From positions 33,837,257 to 33,901,256 of the forward strand of contig NC_083607.1 of assembly GCF_029168945.1 (NCBI RefSeq): a stretch of DNA of 64,000 nucleotides, read 5' to 3'. Under the pieces are notes generated by a model. It ran no database searches. It was not told where the DNA came from and worked only from the letters and a program-made list of their open reading frames with translations. The position numbers and the translations under genes are program-made. Source of the stretch: Cannabis sativa. Taxonomy: Eukaryota > Streptophyta > Magnoliopsida > Rosales > Cannabaceae. How positions within the stretch are numbered: position 1 is the first letter of the stretch; each line of letters begins with the position of its first letter. Shown one piece after another: positions 45,549 to 58,358 of the stretch.

Positions 45549-45719
45549 TCATACCCATTGTTCCTTTGATAAATCAATTCCTAGTAGATTTGCCTTTTGG
45601 AATTTCAGATTCATCAACAATAGGTGCGATTTAATGCAACTACCAGGATGCATTTTCACACTATTGAGTTCTTTTGCAAAGATACTAACTAGGAGTGGAT
45701 CGGGATGAGGGTTATTCAT
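45549..45719 (-). pseudogene. gag: Gag N-terminal stub of H
   Basis: MNNPHPDPLLVSIFAKELNS from the ATG at 45719, about 56 codons to a stop at 45549. The corresponding start in G has lost six bases including the ATG. The stub leads into the protein start at 45494 without the main gag domain between them, so most of gag was deleted. Confidence 0.65.
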
Positions 45720-48365
45720 ATTGGCACTACAACATATCAATAAACAGAAGTAAGGTTTTGGTTCTATAAATTCATACACAAGTTCAGAAAATAACAAATA
45801 ATCACATATGTTATAAAAATACTAAATCTAACATAGTTTATTTTCCAAGGTTTCCAACAAACTGATACAGTGTCCCGTTTAGGCAAGAGTCAAAGCATCA
45901 TCCATTGAATAGAGTTGTCAATTCATCTAAAATGTCAGACATTCTAGCAACCTTTTATTCGATCAAGATTGGAATTCAGCGTTGTCCCGTTTAGGCGAGA
46001 GTCAAGGCAATTCTATCTTATGAGCTTCTACCCTTGTTTCATACTCTTGTAAGTCTTATACAGTCGCCACCATTAGGGTGGTCATAAACCATATAAAAAA
46101 CTTATAAGAATACTTATCTTTCGAGATTAAACGACGCTAACTTGCTAATGAACGTTCCTCCATTATGGAGGATTACTCACTAAAACAATAGCTATGTAAA
46201 ACCAATAATGGAGATCGAATTTCTCTTGATTAAAGCTCATTATTTTTAAAAAAATATGTATTTTGTTTAATCATTTATATTCCATATCTCAATAATGAAA
46301 TATTACAAATTAAAGTAAAAACTTTAATTAAATTTAAAAAAAAATGGAATAATTTTGAAAATATCTTATTTAAGTTGTTTAGAATAAATCTAAATATCCA
46401 ACTTAAATATTCTTCAATCAATGACTTAATTAAATATTACCAATTAAGTAGTAACCACTTAATTTAGAAGATATTCCATTTTAAGTTCCCATATTTATAA
46501 AATATCAACTTAAAAAAAATATCTAAAGAATCTTAATAACCAATTCCTAAAATCCCTCAACTTAATTTATAATAGGAAATTCAAAAGATATTCAAATCTA
46601 AGTTGATTTGATAGATTTAACTAAATCTCAACTTAAATAGGAATATTTAATGAAATTATAAAATTAAGATTCAGAAAGAATTTACATGGTTATAATTCCA
46701 TATTTAATTATACACAAGAAAAATACATATAGTTTTCCAGAATATAATTATTCAAACTATGTTTTTCTTAAATTAATTTCAAGGAAGAATGAAATTAATT
46801 ATGTTGCTAATCAATTTTATTAGGTCAAACTAATATAATTAACCTAGCACAGTTATCCAAATCAGGCAAATGGGCCTTCACAATTGGGGTTGTTCATGTG
46901 AGGGGGGCTGGGTCCAGTATGTCGTACCCACTTCTAAGGCTCCCAACTCTCACACAAGGCCCAAAAGAGAGGAATTTAACCTTAAAATGAACAACTGTTA
47001 TTAATTGAATAGGCTCACTACTAAATGAGCCTAAATAAAATCTATCAGGTATGATATTTTATTTAGCAACAACAACCTATATGTATCTATAACAGAAATT
47101 AAACATATAGGCTCACACAAGCACACACATTTGGATGGATCCTATCATGTTACTAGGTCATACACAGATGAAAGAAGAATGTAAAAATTACCTGTTACAA
47201 ATTATTTACTTGACCTATTGACAATTGAACCATGGGTTAAAATCAAATCATTGCATCTGTCAACAAGTTAACCATGGCAATTTAGATCAAGCAATAATAG
47301 GTTTTAGAAAACTTACAAACAATCTAAAACACATACTCCTGCAACGAGTTAGATTTGGATAGTTGGATGTAGGATTTATTTAATTTTTAAATACATATTT
47401 CGAAAAATAAAAAAAAAATCGGTTTTAAAAAAATATATATTTAAAAAATTAAACCTACAATTTTGAAAAATTAGGTTTTGGGTAACCTAAATGTCATTTC
47501 AAAATAAATTGCTAACTTTCCTTTTAAATTTCATGTTATTTAATAAATTAAATAATAAAATAAAAATGGTAAATACATACCCTTTTTCTTATTTTACAAT
47601 TTAATTTAAGTAAGAATAACAAAATTTAAAAGTTAACAAAAATACCTTATTTCCTCTTTTAAAATATCTTGATTATTTTGATCTTATTCTAATTAAGGTC
47701 AAGTTACCAAAGAAAATTAATATCTGACCTTAAAAAAATAAAATAATCAAATTTTAAAGGAAATAAGAAAAGAGGTAAGCAAAACTTAATTTTTCCTATT
47801 TTCAAAATCAAATTACACATCTAAAATTAATTTTAAAAAATAAAATTAATTTATTTCTGATAATTAGATTTGAAATTTGAAAAACAAAAATCAATATACA
47901 AAACTACACAAAAAATCGGAATTTAATTCCATGAAATAGCATGAAAAATCGAAAAAATTGAAAAATTGGATGAACTGTACGGATGGCATGCCAGGCATGC
48001 CCATCCGCGCGTGCCCAGGTGTTGCACGCCGAGGATTCACGGCGCAGGAAGGCTGCTTGCAGCCATTCTGCGCGAGTGATGAGGTGTTCATCATCCCAAT
48101 TTTTCCAATTTTTAAAAATTCATAACTAATTCAAATTAAATCAAAATCGAGTTCTGTAAAAAAGTAAATTGCTTAGAATTTTCCAAACTATCCAACAAAA
48201 ATAATTACAGAGATAGAAAAGTAACTATTTTTCCCAGAATTCACAAACAACAATCAAACATCAATATGACACACAAAGCAACATGATACCATCCAAAACA
48301 CAAACAAATCGTTTTAAGTCCAAATTTCTTGCAAGCAAATCAATTACCATGGCTCTGGTGCCAGT
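45720..48365 (-). other. Non-coding leader of H
   Basis: 2.6 kb from PBS to gag. It contains two GACTCTTGCC/GACTCTCGCC motifs (near 45888 and 45977 on the plus strand as AGAGTCAA), the conserved structured block (about 46886-46970), and the GC-rich palindromic island (47975-48090). The PBS-like TGGCACCAGAGCC is at about 48352-48364. Confidence 0.65.
47975..48090 (-). promoter_or_regulatory. GC-rich palindromic island in the leader of H
   Basis: Near-palindrome 47981-48006 (arms GGATGGCATGCC and GGCATGCCCATCC, one bulge, single central base) and hairpin 48051-48064 (GGCTGC/GCAGCC, two-base loop). Same place and architecture as in F and G, different stem sequence. Confidence 0.55.
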
Positions 48366-50236
48366 TGTTGGAAGTTATTTTACCAGGAACTTAGATCTAC
48401 TCACAAGTATGTTGATTTAACAACCTAAATATGAACTTCTAAAACGATGGAAAGTTAAACACATAAAAGTATCAGAAATCTTACATTGGGTGCAGCGGAA
48501 TATATGTCTCCTCCCACTCAGATCTCTAACCCTTGATTCCTTTCTGTCGCAGAGTATAATCAACATCTGAGCCCGATAGTCCTTCTTTGTTGTTTCTGAA
48601 TTCTACACAGCCTTCCTCACTATGATTGAGGTGTTACTTGATGTGTGTGGGCACTACTCTAACACTTATAGATTTCGAAACAGTGAAGGAATAGAGAGAG
48701 AGAGAGGGTGGCGGCTCAGAGAGAGTTTTGAGTGAGAAAATTCTGTCAGAATAATGTATGTTCAAAACTGAAGCCTTTGTCTTCTATTTATAGAAGACCA
48801 CCCAGGGCTATGGTTGAATTAATTGACATTTAAAATTGAAAAAATCAATGAGAAAAGGGAAGCTTAAGTGGCCGGCCTAGGCATTGTGGAAACAAGGCTT
48901 GCCACTTTTCTAACTTTCCTTTTCCTACATTGATAGTTTCCTGTTTTGTCAAAATCTGCCAATTCCTTTGTTCAACCAAATAAATGTCAAATCTAATTAT
49001 TTAATAATTAAAATTAATTATCAAATAATATATTGTCATTTATTTATTAATAATAAAACTAATTAAAGTTTTCTAATTAATAAATATGCCCTTCAAAATC
49101 TCTATTTACTTTTTTGCCCTTAATAAGTGATAAATTCTCAAAATAGACACAATCTATCTTGAGAATTATAATTGATTAATTAAAATCAATTAAATGAGTC
49201 TTACAAGTAATATTATCTCAACTAGTGGGGGAACCATGGGTCTATATATCTGAGCTTCCAATAAGCAGATCTAGAATTTACTACTTAAATTCACTGACTT
49301 ATTAATTCTTCGTTGAATCCACACATAGAACTTAGAATTGCACTCTCAGTATATAGAATGCTCTATATGTTCCACCATATAGACACATCATTAGTTATCC
49401 ATTGTTATAATCCTAAAGTGATCAATGATCCTCTATATGGATGATTTACACTGTAAAGGGACTTAATTACCGTAACGCCCTACAATGTATTTTATCCTTA
49501 AAACACTTAACCCTGTGTAAATGATATTTCAACTAAGTGAAATTAGTACTCCATCATTTATCTCGTTTGGTTAAGCTCGAAGGAAATCACCCTTTGCTTA
49601 CTATTCGCCAGATATAAGCTATAGATTCTATATTTATGTTAGCGCTCCCACTCAATCGCACTACCGTGTTCCCAAAATGTACGTATCACCCTGACCCAAA
49701 AGTAGGCTTAACTAACAAATCAAAGAACACGAATAACACTCTTGAGATTGAGCCTAACCATATCAGGATTTCGATCATGTGATCTAGGATCAACTTAATG
49801 ATATTGAATTGAATAGATATTTACGGTAAGTTTTATAAATCTATTTCAAAGTTCAATATCGGTCCATTCCAATGCATACTCCATGCATCCAACCTGAGCT
49901 TTACTTTAACCAATGTTCTGGAAACAACATAGCATTTCTCCAAATGCAAGTAAACTTTGTTGTAGATTGTCATATCAGTAAAACCCAGTGTTCTGATAAA
50001 TCTAGGAATCCTTTATTCACATAGTCATGTTTATTTTTCACTGTGTTAACAACACAATAAACATGATCAAGTATGTGAAAGGGGTTTGGATGAATTTATA
50101 AATCAAACAGACAAACAATTGATTAAGTGAACCAAAACATACATAAATGAATGAAAAATACTTCTGTTACTTTATTGATATTGAACAATCTGGATTACAT
50201 TGAAATAGAGTTTTATTTAAGGCATAAAACCCAACA
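48366..50236 (-). repeat. 5' LTR of element H (1871 bp)
   Basis: Full-length partner of 40346-42050, ending CCCAACA followed by the TSD copy CGTCT. TATA box at 48785-48792 (minus). Confidence 0.93.
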
Positions 50237-50241
50237 CGTCT

Positions 50242-51085
50242 TTGGTTAGCCTATTTAGTCTGTCATAGCCTATGTGACCTAAACGTAAATGCCATAGATA
50301 TGTTTCATTATCATTATCGATCTTTTGCTTTTTGTGGTTCCTAGGTTTAGCTACTTTAAAAAGTTCGTTATGTAGGGCAAATGGTGTTTCCGGTTTAAGA
50401 ACATAAAGCCCATGTTCCATGGATGCAACACAAATATGAATGTCATTTCGAGAAATGGTAGAACCAGAACTCGAAAAATCTAATTTGTATTGTTGCAATA
50501 GTAAGCATGAAACAGAAACCAAGTTTCTACTGAAATTTGGAATATATAAGACATTGTCTAATTCCAAAATTCTGTTTTGAAACTTGAGTTTGGCTTTTCC
50601 TCTAGCTCTAACCGAAACTATTTTGCCATTACCAACCTTAAGTTTCAACTCTCCGGATTTCAAATAATTCCATTTCTCAAGCAATTGCAATGAACAACTT
50701 ACATGGTTTGTAGACCCAGAATCAAGAATCCAAATGGATTTATCATTCTCTAAAACATATGGTTCGAAGACTAAAGCATTACTACTTATTCGTTTGTGAA
50801 ATGTTGTTCTTGCTGGATCATTTTGTCGCGAAGTATAACTTGAGGAAGTGGAATCACTTTCTCTTATCTTCTCAACTAAGCTTGAAATAGTAGGATTTAT
50901 GGAGTTATGAACTATTTGCTCTTCAGAGTGAACAATTCCCAGCTTACCTGCTTTCTGGAATTTCATGTTCATCATGAGCACATTTGAAGTATTACTCTGA
51001 CTAGGAGTTTTATTCATATCTTCAAGTTCATTTGCTAAGATATTAACTAGGAGTGGATTGGGATGAGGGTTATTGGCACTACAAT
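50242..51085 (-). pseudogene. gag-pol: Collapsed gag, protease and pre-integrase of G
   Basis: NNPHPNPLLVNILANELEDM leads after about 90 residues directly into the protease region (VLENDKSIWILDSGSTNHVS). It then continues with KLKVGNGKIVSVRARG, VLYIPNFSRNLVSVS and YLWHLRLGHIGYDRLNR, where insertion H cuts it. The main gag domain and the CCHC knuckle are both absent. A six-base loss removed the gag ATG relative to H, so the open frame visible today starts at an unrelated upstream methionine. Protease DSG is intact. Confidence 0.82.
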
Positions 51086-51155
51086 ACATCAATAAAACAG
51101 AAGTAAGGTTTTGGTTCAAATTCATACACAAGTTCAGAAAATAACGAATAATCAC

Positions 51156-53869
51156 TTATGTTATAAAAATACTAAATCTAACATAGTTTATTTTCCAAGG
51201 TTTCCAACATAATGAAATACAGTGTCCCGGTAGGCGAGAGTCAAAGATAACGTTATTTGAATAGAGTAGTCAGCTCATCTAAAATAAAACCATTTTAGCA
51301 ACCTTTTATTCGATCAAAATGAGAATCCAACGTTAACCCGGTAGGCGAGAGTCAAGGTTATTCTCATTTTATGAGCTTCCAACATTGTTTCATGTTTTAT
51401 GAGTTTATCTCTAAGTAGTCACCGTAGGGGAGCGTCTAATAGAGATGAAAACTCACAAAACACTTATCAAATGAGATCTTACGGTGTTAAAAGTTTTCAA
51501 CGAATAACCATCCATAAGGGGGACGAAGTCTAGCGTCTCGAGGTTATATTGAAAAAATTTAACTATTGTAAGACCAACAATGGAGATCGAATATCTTTTT
51601 GATTAAAGCTCATTATTTAACAAATATGTATTTTATTTAATCATCTGTTCCATATTTTAATAATGAAAAATTACAAATTAAAGTTGGTTTAAATAAAAAA
51701 TCAACTTTAATTAAATTTCAATTATTATTTAAATTCAAAAAATAAATTCGAAATTAAAGGAACAAATTTGAAAATATCTTGTTTAAGTTGTTTAGAAGAA
51801 TCTAAAAAATCAACTTAAATATCTTTCAAACTAGATTTAATTAAATATAAAATTAAGTTGTAACCACTTAATTTGAAAATATTCCATTTTAAGTTAATAT
51901 TTAAAAAAAAATATATCAACTTAAAAAAAAATATCTAAAGAATCTTAATAACCAATTCCTAAAATTGCTCAACTTAATTTTGAAATTTGAAATTCAAAAG
52001 ATATTCAGATTTAAGTTGATTAGTTAAAGATAACTAATTTTCAACTTAAATAGGAATATTTAATGAAAAATTTAAATTAAGCTTCAGAAAGAATCTAGTT
52101 GGTTATAATTCTATATTTAATTAAATACAAGAAAATACATATAGTTTAGCTTAGAATATAATTCATTTTAAATTAATTTCAAAATAAATGAAATTAATTA
52201 TGTTGCTGATCAATTTTATTAGGTTAAACTAATTTAATTAACCTAGTACAGTTATCCAAATCAGGCAAATGGGCCTTCACAATTGGGGTAGTTCATGTGA
52301 GGGGGAGCTGGGTTCAGTATGCCGTACCCACTTCTATGGCCCCCAACTCTCACACAAGGCCCAAAAGAGAGGAATTTAACCTTAAAAACTAAATGGGTCT
52401 AAATAAAATCTATCAAAAAACTATGATATTTTATTTAGCAACAACAACCTATATGCATCTATAACAAAATTAAACATATAGGCTCACACAGGCACACACT
52501 TGGATGGATCCTATCATGTTGCTAGGTCATACACAGATGAAAGAAGATTGTAAAATTTACCTGTTACAAATTATTTACTTGACCTATTGACAATTGAACC
52601 ATGGGTTAAAATCAGATCATTCGATCTGTCAATAAGTTAACCATGGCAATTTAGATCAAGCAATAATAGGTTTTATAAAACTTACAAACAAGCTAAAACA
52701 CATACTCCTGCAACAAGATGAATTGGATAGTTGGATGTAGGATTTATTTAATTTTAAATAATTATTTTCGAAAAATTATTTAAATAATTAAAAAAAAATT
52801 CGGTATAAAAAAAAATTTAAAATTAAACCTACAATTTTGAAAAATTAGGTTTCAACTAACCTAAATATCATTTCAAAAATAATTGCTAACCACCTTTTAA
52901 ATTTTTAAAGTTATTTTATAAATTAAATATAAAATAATTTTTTTTCCAGATTTTATAATTTAATTTAAATAAAAAATAACAAAATTTAAAAGTTAGCAAA
53001 ATATCTTACTTCTATTTAAAATTACATGATTATAGTAATCTTATTTTAAATTTAAATAAGGTCAAATAATTCGTTTCAAAGCAAAAAAAAAATAAGGTCA
53101 AATAATTTTAAAAAAAATTAATTTAAAAAATATTTAATATCTGACCTTTAAATTTAAAAAATAAGATAAAATAATCAAATTTAAAAATAAGATATAAAAT
53201 CAAGCAAAAAGATAGATTTTTACTTGTTTTCAAAATCAAATTACACTAATATCTAAAATTAAATTTAAAAAATTCAAATTAATTTATTTCTGATATTAGA
53301 TTTGAAAATTGAAAAGTAAAAATCAAAAGACAAAACTACACAAAAAATCAGAAGTTAATTTCATGAAATAGCATGAAAAAACGAAGAAAAACGAAAAAAT
53401 TGCGAGCTTTACGGACAGTATGCATTGCATACTGTCCGCGCGCGGGCTAGGGAGGGCCTGACAGAGAAATACCGGCGTAGGAGGCTGCATGCAGCCTCTC
53501 CGCGCGCGGAATCCTCAGTTTTAGACACGAATTCGTGTCCTAGCGCGTGCTGTCCGAGGGAAGCCACTCATGCGCGCGCGTGGTGTAGTGACACCATCCC
53601 GATATTTTTCGAAGCTTCCAAAAATCATAACTAATTCAAATAAAATCGAAATTGAGTTCTGTAAAAAAGTAAATTGCTTAATTTTTCCATACTATCCAAT
53701 AAAAATAATTCAGAAATAGATATTCAATTATTTTTCACGAAAAATTCACAAACATCAATCAATCATCATAGAACACACAAAACAACATGATACCATCCAA
53801 AATACAAACAAATCGTTTTAAGTCCAAATTTCTTGCAAGCAACTCAATTACCATGGCTCTAAGGCCAGT
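51156..53869 (-). other. Non-coding leader of G
   Basis: Same layout as H: GACTCTCGCCTACCGGG motifs (near 51225 and 51335 as complement), conserved block near 52287-52365, GC island 53400-53600, and the PBS-like TGGCCTTAGAGCC complement at about 53855-53867. Otherwise AT-rich. Confidence 0.65.
53400..53600 (-). promoter_or_regulatory. GC-rich palindromic island in the leader of G
   Basis: Near-palindrome 53412-53438 (13-base arms around one base; left arm CGGACAGTATGCA), perfect palindrome 53481-53498 (GAGGCTGCATGCAGCCTC) and perfect palindrome 53524-53539 (GACACGAATTCGTGTC). GC-rich in an AT-rich leader. Confidence 0.6.
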
Positions 53870-55751
53870 TGTTGGAAATTATTTTACCAGGATCTTAGAT
53901 CTACTCACAAGTATGTGGATTAACACCCTAAATATGAACTTCTAAAACGATTATAAATTAAACACATATAAAGTATGAGAAACCTTACATTGGGTGCAGC
54001 AGAATAAAATGTCTCCTTCCGTTCAGATCTCTAACCCTTTTATCCTTTCTGTCACAGAGTATTATCAAGATCTGAACCTGGATCTCTTTCTCTCCTTCCT
54101 TTAGTGTTGAATCTCCTTCTTGTTGAATGTCTTTCTTCACGATCTTCCTCACTATGATTGAGGTATCACTTGCTGTGTGTGGGCACTACTCTATCACTAA
54201 GAGGTTCGAAATTATTCAAGAAAGAAGAAGAGGGTATAGGTGGCGGCAAGGTTAGAGAGAGAAGGCTCAAGTTTTTCTCTGAAAGAAACAAGATGTGAAA
54301 GTGTTTATTTCCTGAAGCCATCACTATCTATTTATAGCATTCCACACAGGGTTAGGTTTGAATTATTTGGGATTAAAATAATGAAAATATCAGATGATAA
54401 AGCCTATAAAAGTGGCCGCCCATGGCATTATAGATTTAGGCCTCACTTTTTGCAATTTTGCAGTTATATCATTTCTGCATCTCATTTTCTCAAAAACGCC
54501 AATTTTCAAATTCAACCATTTAAATGCCAATTCTAACTATTTAATAACAATAAATAATTATTAAATAATATTGTCATTTATCATATTTATTAATTGATCC
54601 ATACAAAGTATCATAATTAACAAATATGCCCTAAAAACTCTTTCTTTACAATTTCGCTCTTACTTAGTGAAAAATTTACAAATAGACATAGTCTAATTTG
54701 AGAATTATAATTGATTAATCAAAACCAATTAAATGAGTCTTACAAGTAATATTATCTCAACTAGTGGGGGGACCATGGGTCTATATAACCGAGCTTCCAA
54801 TAAGCAGATCAAGAATTTATAACCTAAATTCACTGACTTATTAATTCTTCGTTGAATCCACGCATAGAACTTAGAATTGCACTCTCAGTATATAGAACAC
54901 TCTATATGTTCCACCATATATACACGTCATTAGTTATCCATTGTTATAATCCTAATTTCATCAATGATCCTCTATATGAATGATCTACACTGTAAAGGGA
55001 TTAGATTACCGTAACACCCTACAATGTATTTTATCCTTAAAACACTTAACCCCGTATAAATGATATTTCAGCTATGTGAAATGAGTACTCCACCATTTAT
55101 TTTCGTTTGGTCAAGCTCGAAGGAAATCATCCTTTACTTTCTATTCGCCAGATAGAAGCTATAGATTCCATATTTATGTTAGCGCTCCCACTCAATCGCA
55201 CTACCGTGTTCCCAAAATGTACGTATCACCCTGACCCAAAAGTAGGCTTAACTAACAAATCAAAGAACACGAATAACACTCTTGAGATTGAACCTAATCA
55301 TATCAGGATTGAGATCATTTGATCTAGGATCAACTAGGCGATATTGACTTGAATAGATATCACGGTAAGTTTGATAAATCTATGTCAAAGTTCAATATCG
55401 GTCCCTTCCGATGCATACTCCATCCACCCAACTTGAGCTTTACTTTAACCAATGCTCTGGAAAGAACATAGCATTATACCAAATGCAAGTAAACTCTGTT
55501 GTAGATTATCATATCAGTAAAACCCTGTGTCTGATAAATCTAGGAATCTTTATTCACATAGTCATGTTTACTTTCTAATGTGTTGACAACACAATAAACA
55601 GGATCAAGTATGTGAAAAGGGTTTCAAATGGATTTATAAATCAAATAGATAAGCAATTGATAAGATGAACCAAAACATACACAAATGAATGAAAAATACT
55701 TCTGTTTCTTTATTGATGTTGAATAAAATAGATTACATTGAATTGGAGTTT
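53870..55751 (-). repeat. 5' LTR of element G, interrupted by C
   Basis: Collinear with 35801-37683, then broken at GGAGTTTT by the LTR of C. TATA box at 54329-54336 (minus). The rest of the LTR must lie right of the window. Confidence 0.9.
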
Positions 55752-57032
55752 TGAAATTCCGTATTTTAATATTCCCAGTTTGATTATTTAATTAAATGAT
55801 TAATTAAATGTGGAATAATAAAAGCGTATCGAAAACGATTTTACGCGTAGTTACAGAATGCAACTCCGTAACTCCAGAGAAACCCAGAAAAACAAACAGT
55901 GCATAAAAGTAAAAACACACAAGATTTTTGTACGTGGTTTCAACAATCCTTTCAGATTGTTACTAGTCGACGGGGCCACGCCCAGAGATAAGATTCATTA
56001 GATTGGTATCAAAAATACAAAGTAATTGACTTATGCATAAATAGACTCCCTCTTATTGTATGCCGCAAGCTTGATGTATTCCACCTACTAACCGAATCTT
56101 GATAAAACTCCAAGAGCTCGAACTCCCTTCGATCACCTTGAAGAGTGCTTGAATCCTCCCGATTCAAGGCTTAAAGGCTATCTCCCGAAAGCCTATACAA
56201 CCATCTCCCGAAGGTTGTGTGCTTGTATCATCCCGATGCAAGACTTCAAAAGCAATCTCCCGAAAGCTTGTAAAACCCTTCTCTCGAAGGTGTGCTTGTA
56301 TTCTCCCGATGCAAGACTTCAAAAGCAATCTCCCGAAAGCTTGTAAATACCCTTCTCCCGAAGGTGCACTGATGTTCTTCTTTGTTGTAGACTTGAATAC
56401 AGACTCAAGACAATACAAACAACAAATAAACAGAGTAAGAGTAGAACAACTCTTCTCTACAAAACAAAGACACTCTTTTCTTATGATATGAAAGTGAATA
56501 AAAGAGTTAACATAACAAAGACACTCTTTCCTTAAGATATGAACATAATTCTAAGTGTATGAAAGAGATACAAAACCTAGCTACTATAAGATGTATTTAT
56601 AATGAATATACATCTCATAGACAGCTTACATTCGGTCTGAACAAGACCTCAACCCACTAGAAACTTCCCTAAAATAATTCTTCAATCAGTCCAGGAATTT
56701 CCATTTCTGTACATACAGAATCGTGGGCAGTAACTACAACTTTCCTTTTATAGAAAAGGAAAGTCTAGCTCCGGTTTTCTCTTCAAGAAACCTGATCTAA
56801 GAAAATGGGAAACTCAACACAAGATCAGATTACACAGCTGGTTAGATAAAAACGAAATGAGTAACCAAACTTACCATTTTTACCTTTTTTCCAAAAATAG
56901 GAAAGCTAGACAACTTTCCTTTCAAGTTTGATTTACACAAATATGGAAACCATATCAATATATGCCAGCCGAAATATACATTAAATAATAAAATATTTTT
57001 GTCAATTGAATATGCCAAAAATGGAATTAACA
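55752..57032 (-). repeat. 3' LTR of element C (1281 bp)
   Basis: TGAAATTCCG to GGAATTAACA. Minus-strand TATAAATA near 56590-56597. Hairpins with CTCCC/TCTCCC tips at 56148-56168, 56175-56194 and 56197-56218, and more in two tandem units of about 64 bases to 56370. Confidence 0.9.
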
Positions 57033-57386
57033 ATCTCCCCCTTTGGCACTTTGATTGACAAAACATTTTATTATGAGAAAACCTGCATCAAGTGTTAGAA
57101 ACCAAATCAAATAGCTTTTTAAAGATACAAGAGTATAGAAAATACTCCCCCTGCATGAAAGCTCTCTAACACATAAAACAAATAACTTTTTTTGGACGGA
57201 AAAGCTTGCAAACCGAAGAACACAACTTTTTAAATGGAAAAGTGTTAAACCACAAACAAGCCACTCCCCCTAAAACCAAGGGTCCAGAGTTGTAACAAAG
57301 AGTTCAATGAATCCAAAAAAAATAATACTACTCCCCCTTTTTGTCTATCAAGGAGCCAAAGATAACAAAAACAAACATGGACAAAG
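57033..57386 (-). other. Multiple polypurine tracts of C
   Basis: CTCCCCC tracts on the plus strand near 57036, 57144, 57264 and 57331. No coding sequence. Confidence 0.75.
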
Positions 57387-58050
57387 TCATAAGTTCAAAT
57401 AAACATTTACCGGATTGGAGCAAGGAAACCAATTGGATAGGGCAAACCTCATGAGAGCAGCATGTTGATAGGTGAGTTGAGACATATGCATGGTGTCGGA
57501 GAGTTCAATTTCATTATCACCAGAGAGATAACCGAACACCTTTTGACGATCAAACTCCACATCAGTTGGCTCAATTCCCATAGGCAAATTGAGAGCCTCA
57601 GCAACATCCTTCACAGTAAAGGAATACCAGTGTCCTCTGACAAAAACTTTGCCAAACATGAAAGAGTCCTCACCGAGAAACTCATCAGTGATGTTAGCAT
57701 AAAATTCCTTCACAATTCTATCCACATACCCATCAAAACCGATCAAGGTATCTACCCATTGTCTTTCTTTCAAAATGTTATACACTCCAAAAGGCTTATG
57801 AGCAATAACATTAAAATTTTTCTCCACAGTAAAATTCCTATTCTCATAGAATTTCATATCTCTAGCATGATCATTATAACAAAAATAATGAGAGTGGGGC
57901 TTGAAGTTATCAAGAGAAATACCAGAGGGCCTCTTTCTTTTCTGTGGAAGAACAGGATTTGTAGAGACAATGGGCCTTTTTCCTTTGTCCTTCTTTGGAA
58001 CAGCAGGAGGGACTGGAACAGATTCTGTAGTGAAACCAAAAAAGGTTTTT
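57387..58050 (-). pseudogene. ORF3 fragment of element C, Transposase_32-like
   Basis: Open on the minus strand from about 58050 to 57387. It has a basic start (VPKKDKGKRPIVSTNPVLPQ, KRKRPSG), then the domain with RQWVDTLIGFDGYVDRIVKE, EFYANI, VFVRGHWYSFTV and MRFALSNWFPCSNP. The spacing matches the ORF3 of D (REFYANL, VFVRGHRVPF, LYNWFPNSH). It stops soon after NWFP at a GTAAATG, which could be an old splice donor or simple truncation. The C-terminal third seen in D is missing. Confidence 0.7.
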
Positions 58051-58358
58051 CAAAAATAGTCAATGTTTCCTTAAATGGAAAAAGGAAACCAAATATCCCC
58101 ACAAAATCTAAGAAATAAAAACCCTTACCAAATCCGAAATTGCCACCAAAAAGGAAACCAAAAATAATTGAATATTTAAGAACAAGTTTCCTAGAATAAG
58201 ACCAAATCTCCACAAATAAAGGAAACACAAAATAGAGTACACAATTAACACATGTTTCCATAAAATGAAAAACTAAAAGAAAAAATGTACAAGGATTCGA
58301 AAAAAATTCGAAGAAAAAATATGCCCCCCTTTTTACCTTCAAGAAAAATAAAAAGGGA

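Larger units (their letters stand above)
40346..50236 (-). mobile_element. Element H: Angela/BARE-like Ty1/copia (9.9 kb)
   Basis: Perfect TSD CGTCT (40341-40345 and 50237-50241) inside the pol of G. 3' LTR 40346-42050 (1705), 5' LTR 48366-50236 (1871), pol 42080-45494, residual gag to 45719, leader 45720-48365. It is the closest relative of G. Inactive: a mostly missing gag, one frameshift and at least two stops in pol. Confidence 0.93.

Noticed and set aside
56148..56370. Regularly spaced repeats in the LTR of C (also 63255-63470 and 10484-10612) resembling a CRISPR-like array
   Set aside because: They are short hairpins and two tandem 64-base units within plant LTRs; no constant repeat/variable spacer pattern, and the context is eukaryotic.
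57462..58118. 218-codon plus-strand frame
   Set aside because: Antisense to the recognisable ORF3 fragment of C; no domain seen in this orientation.
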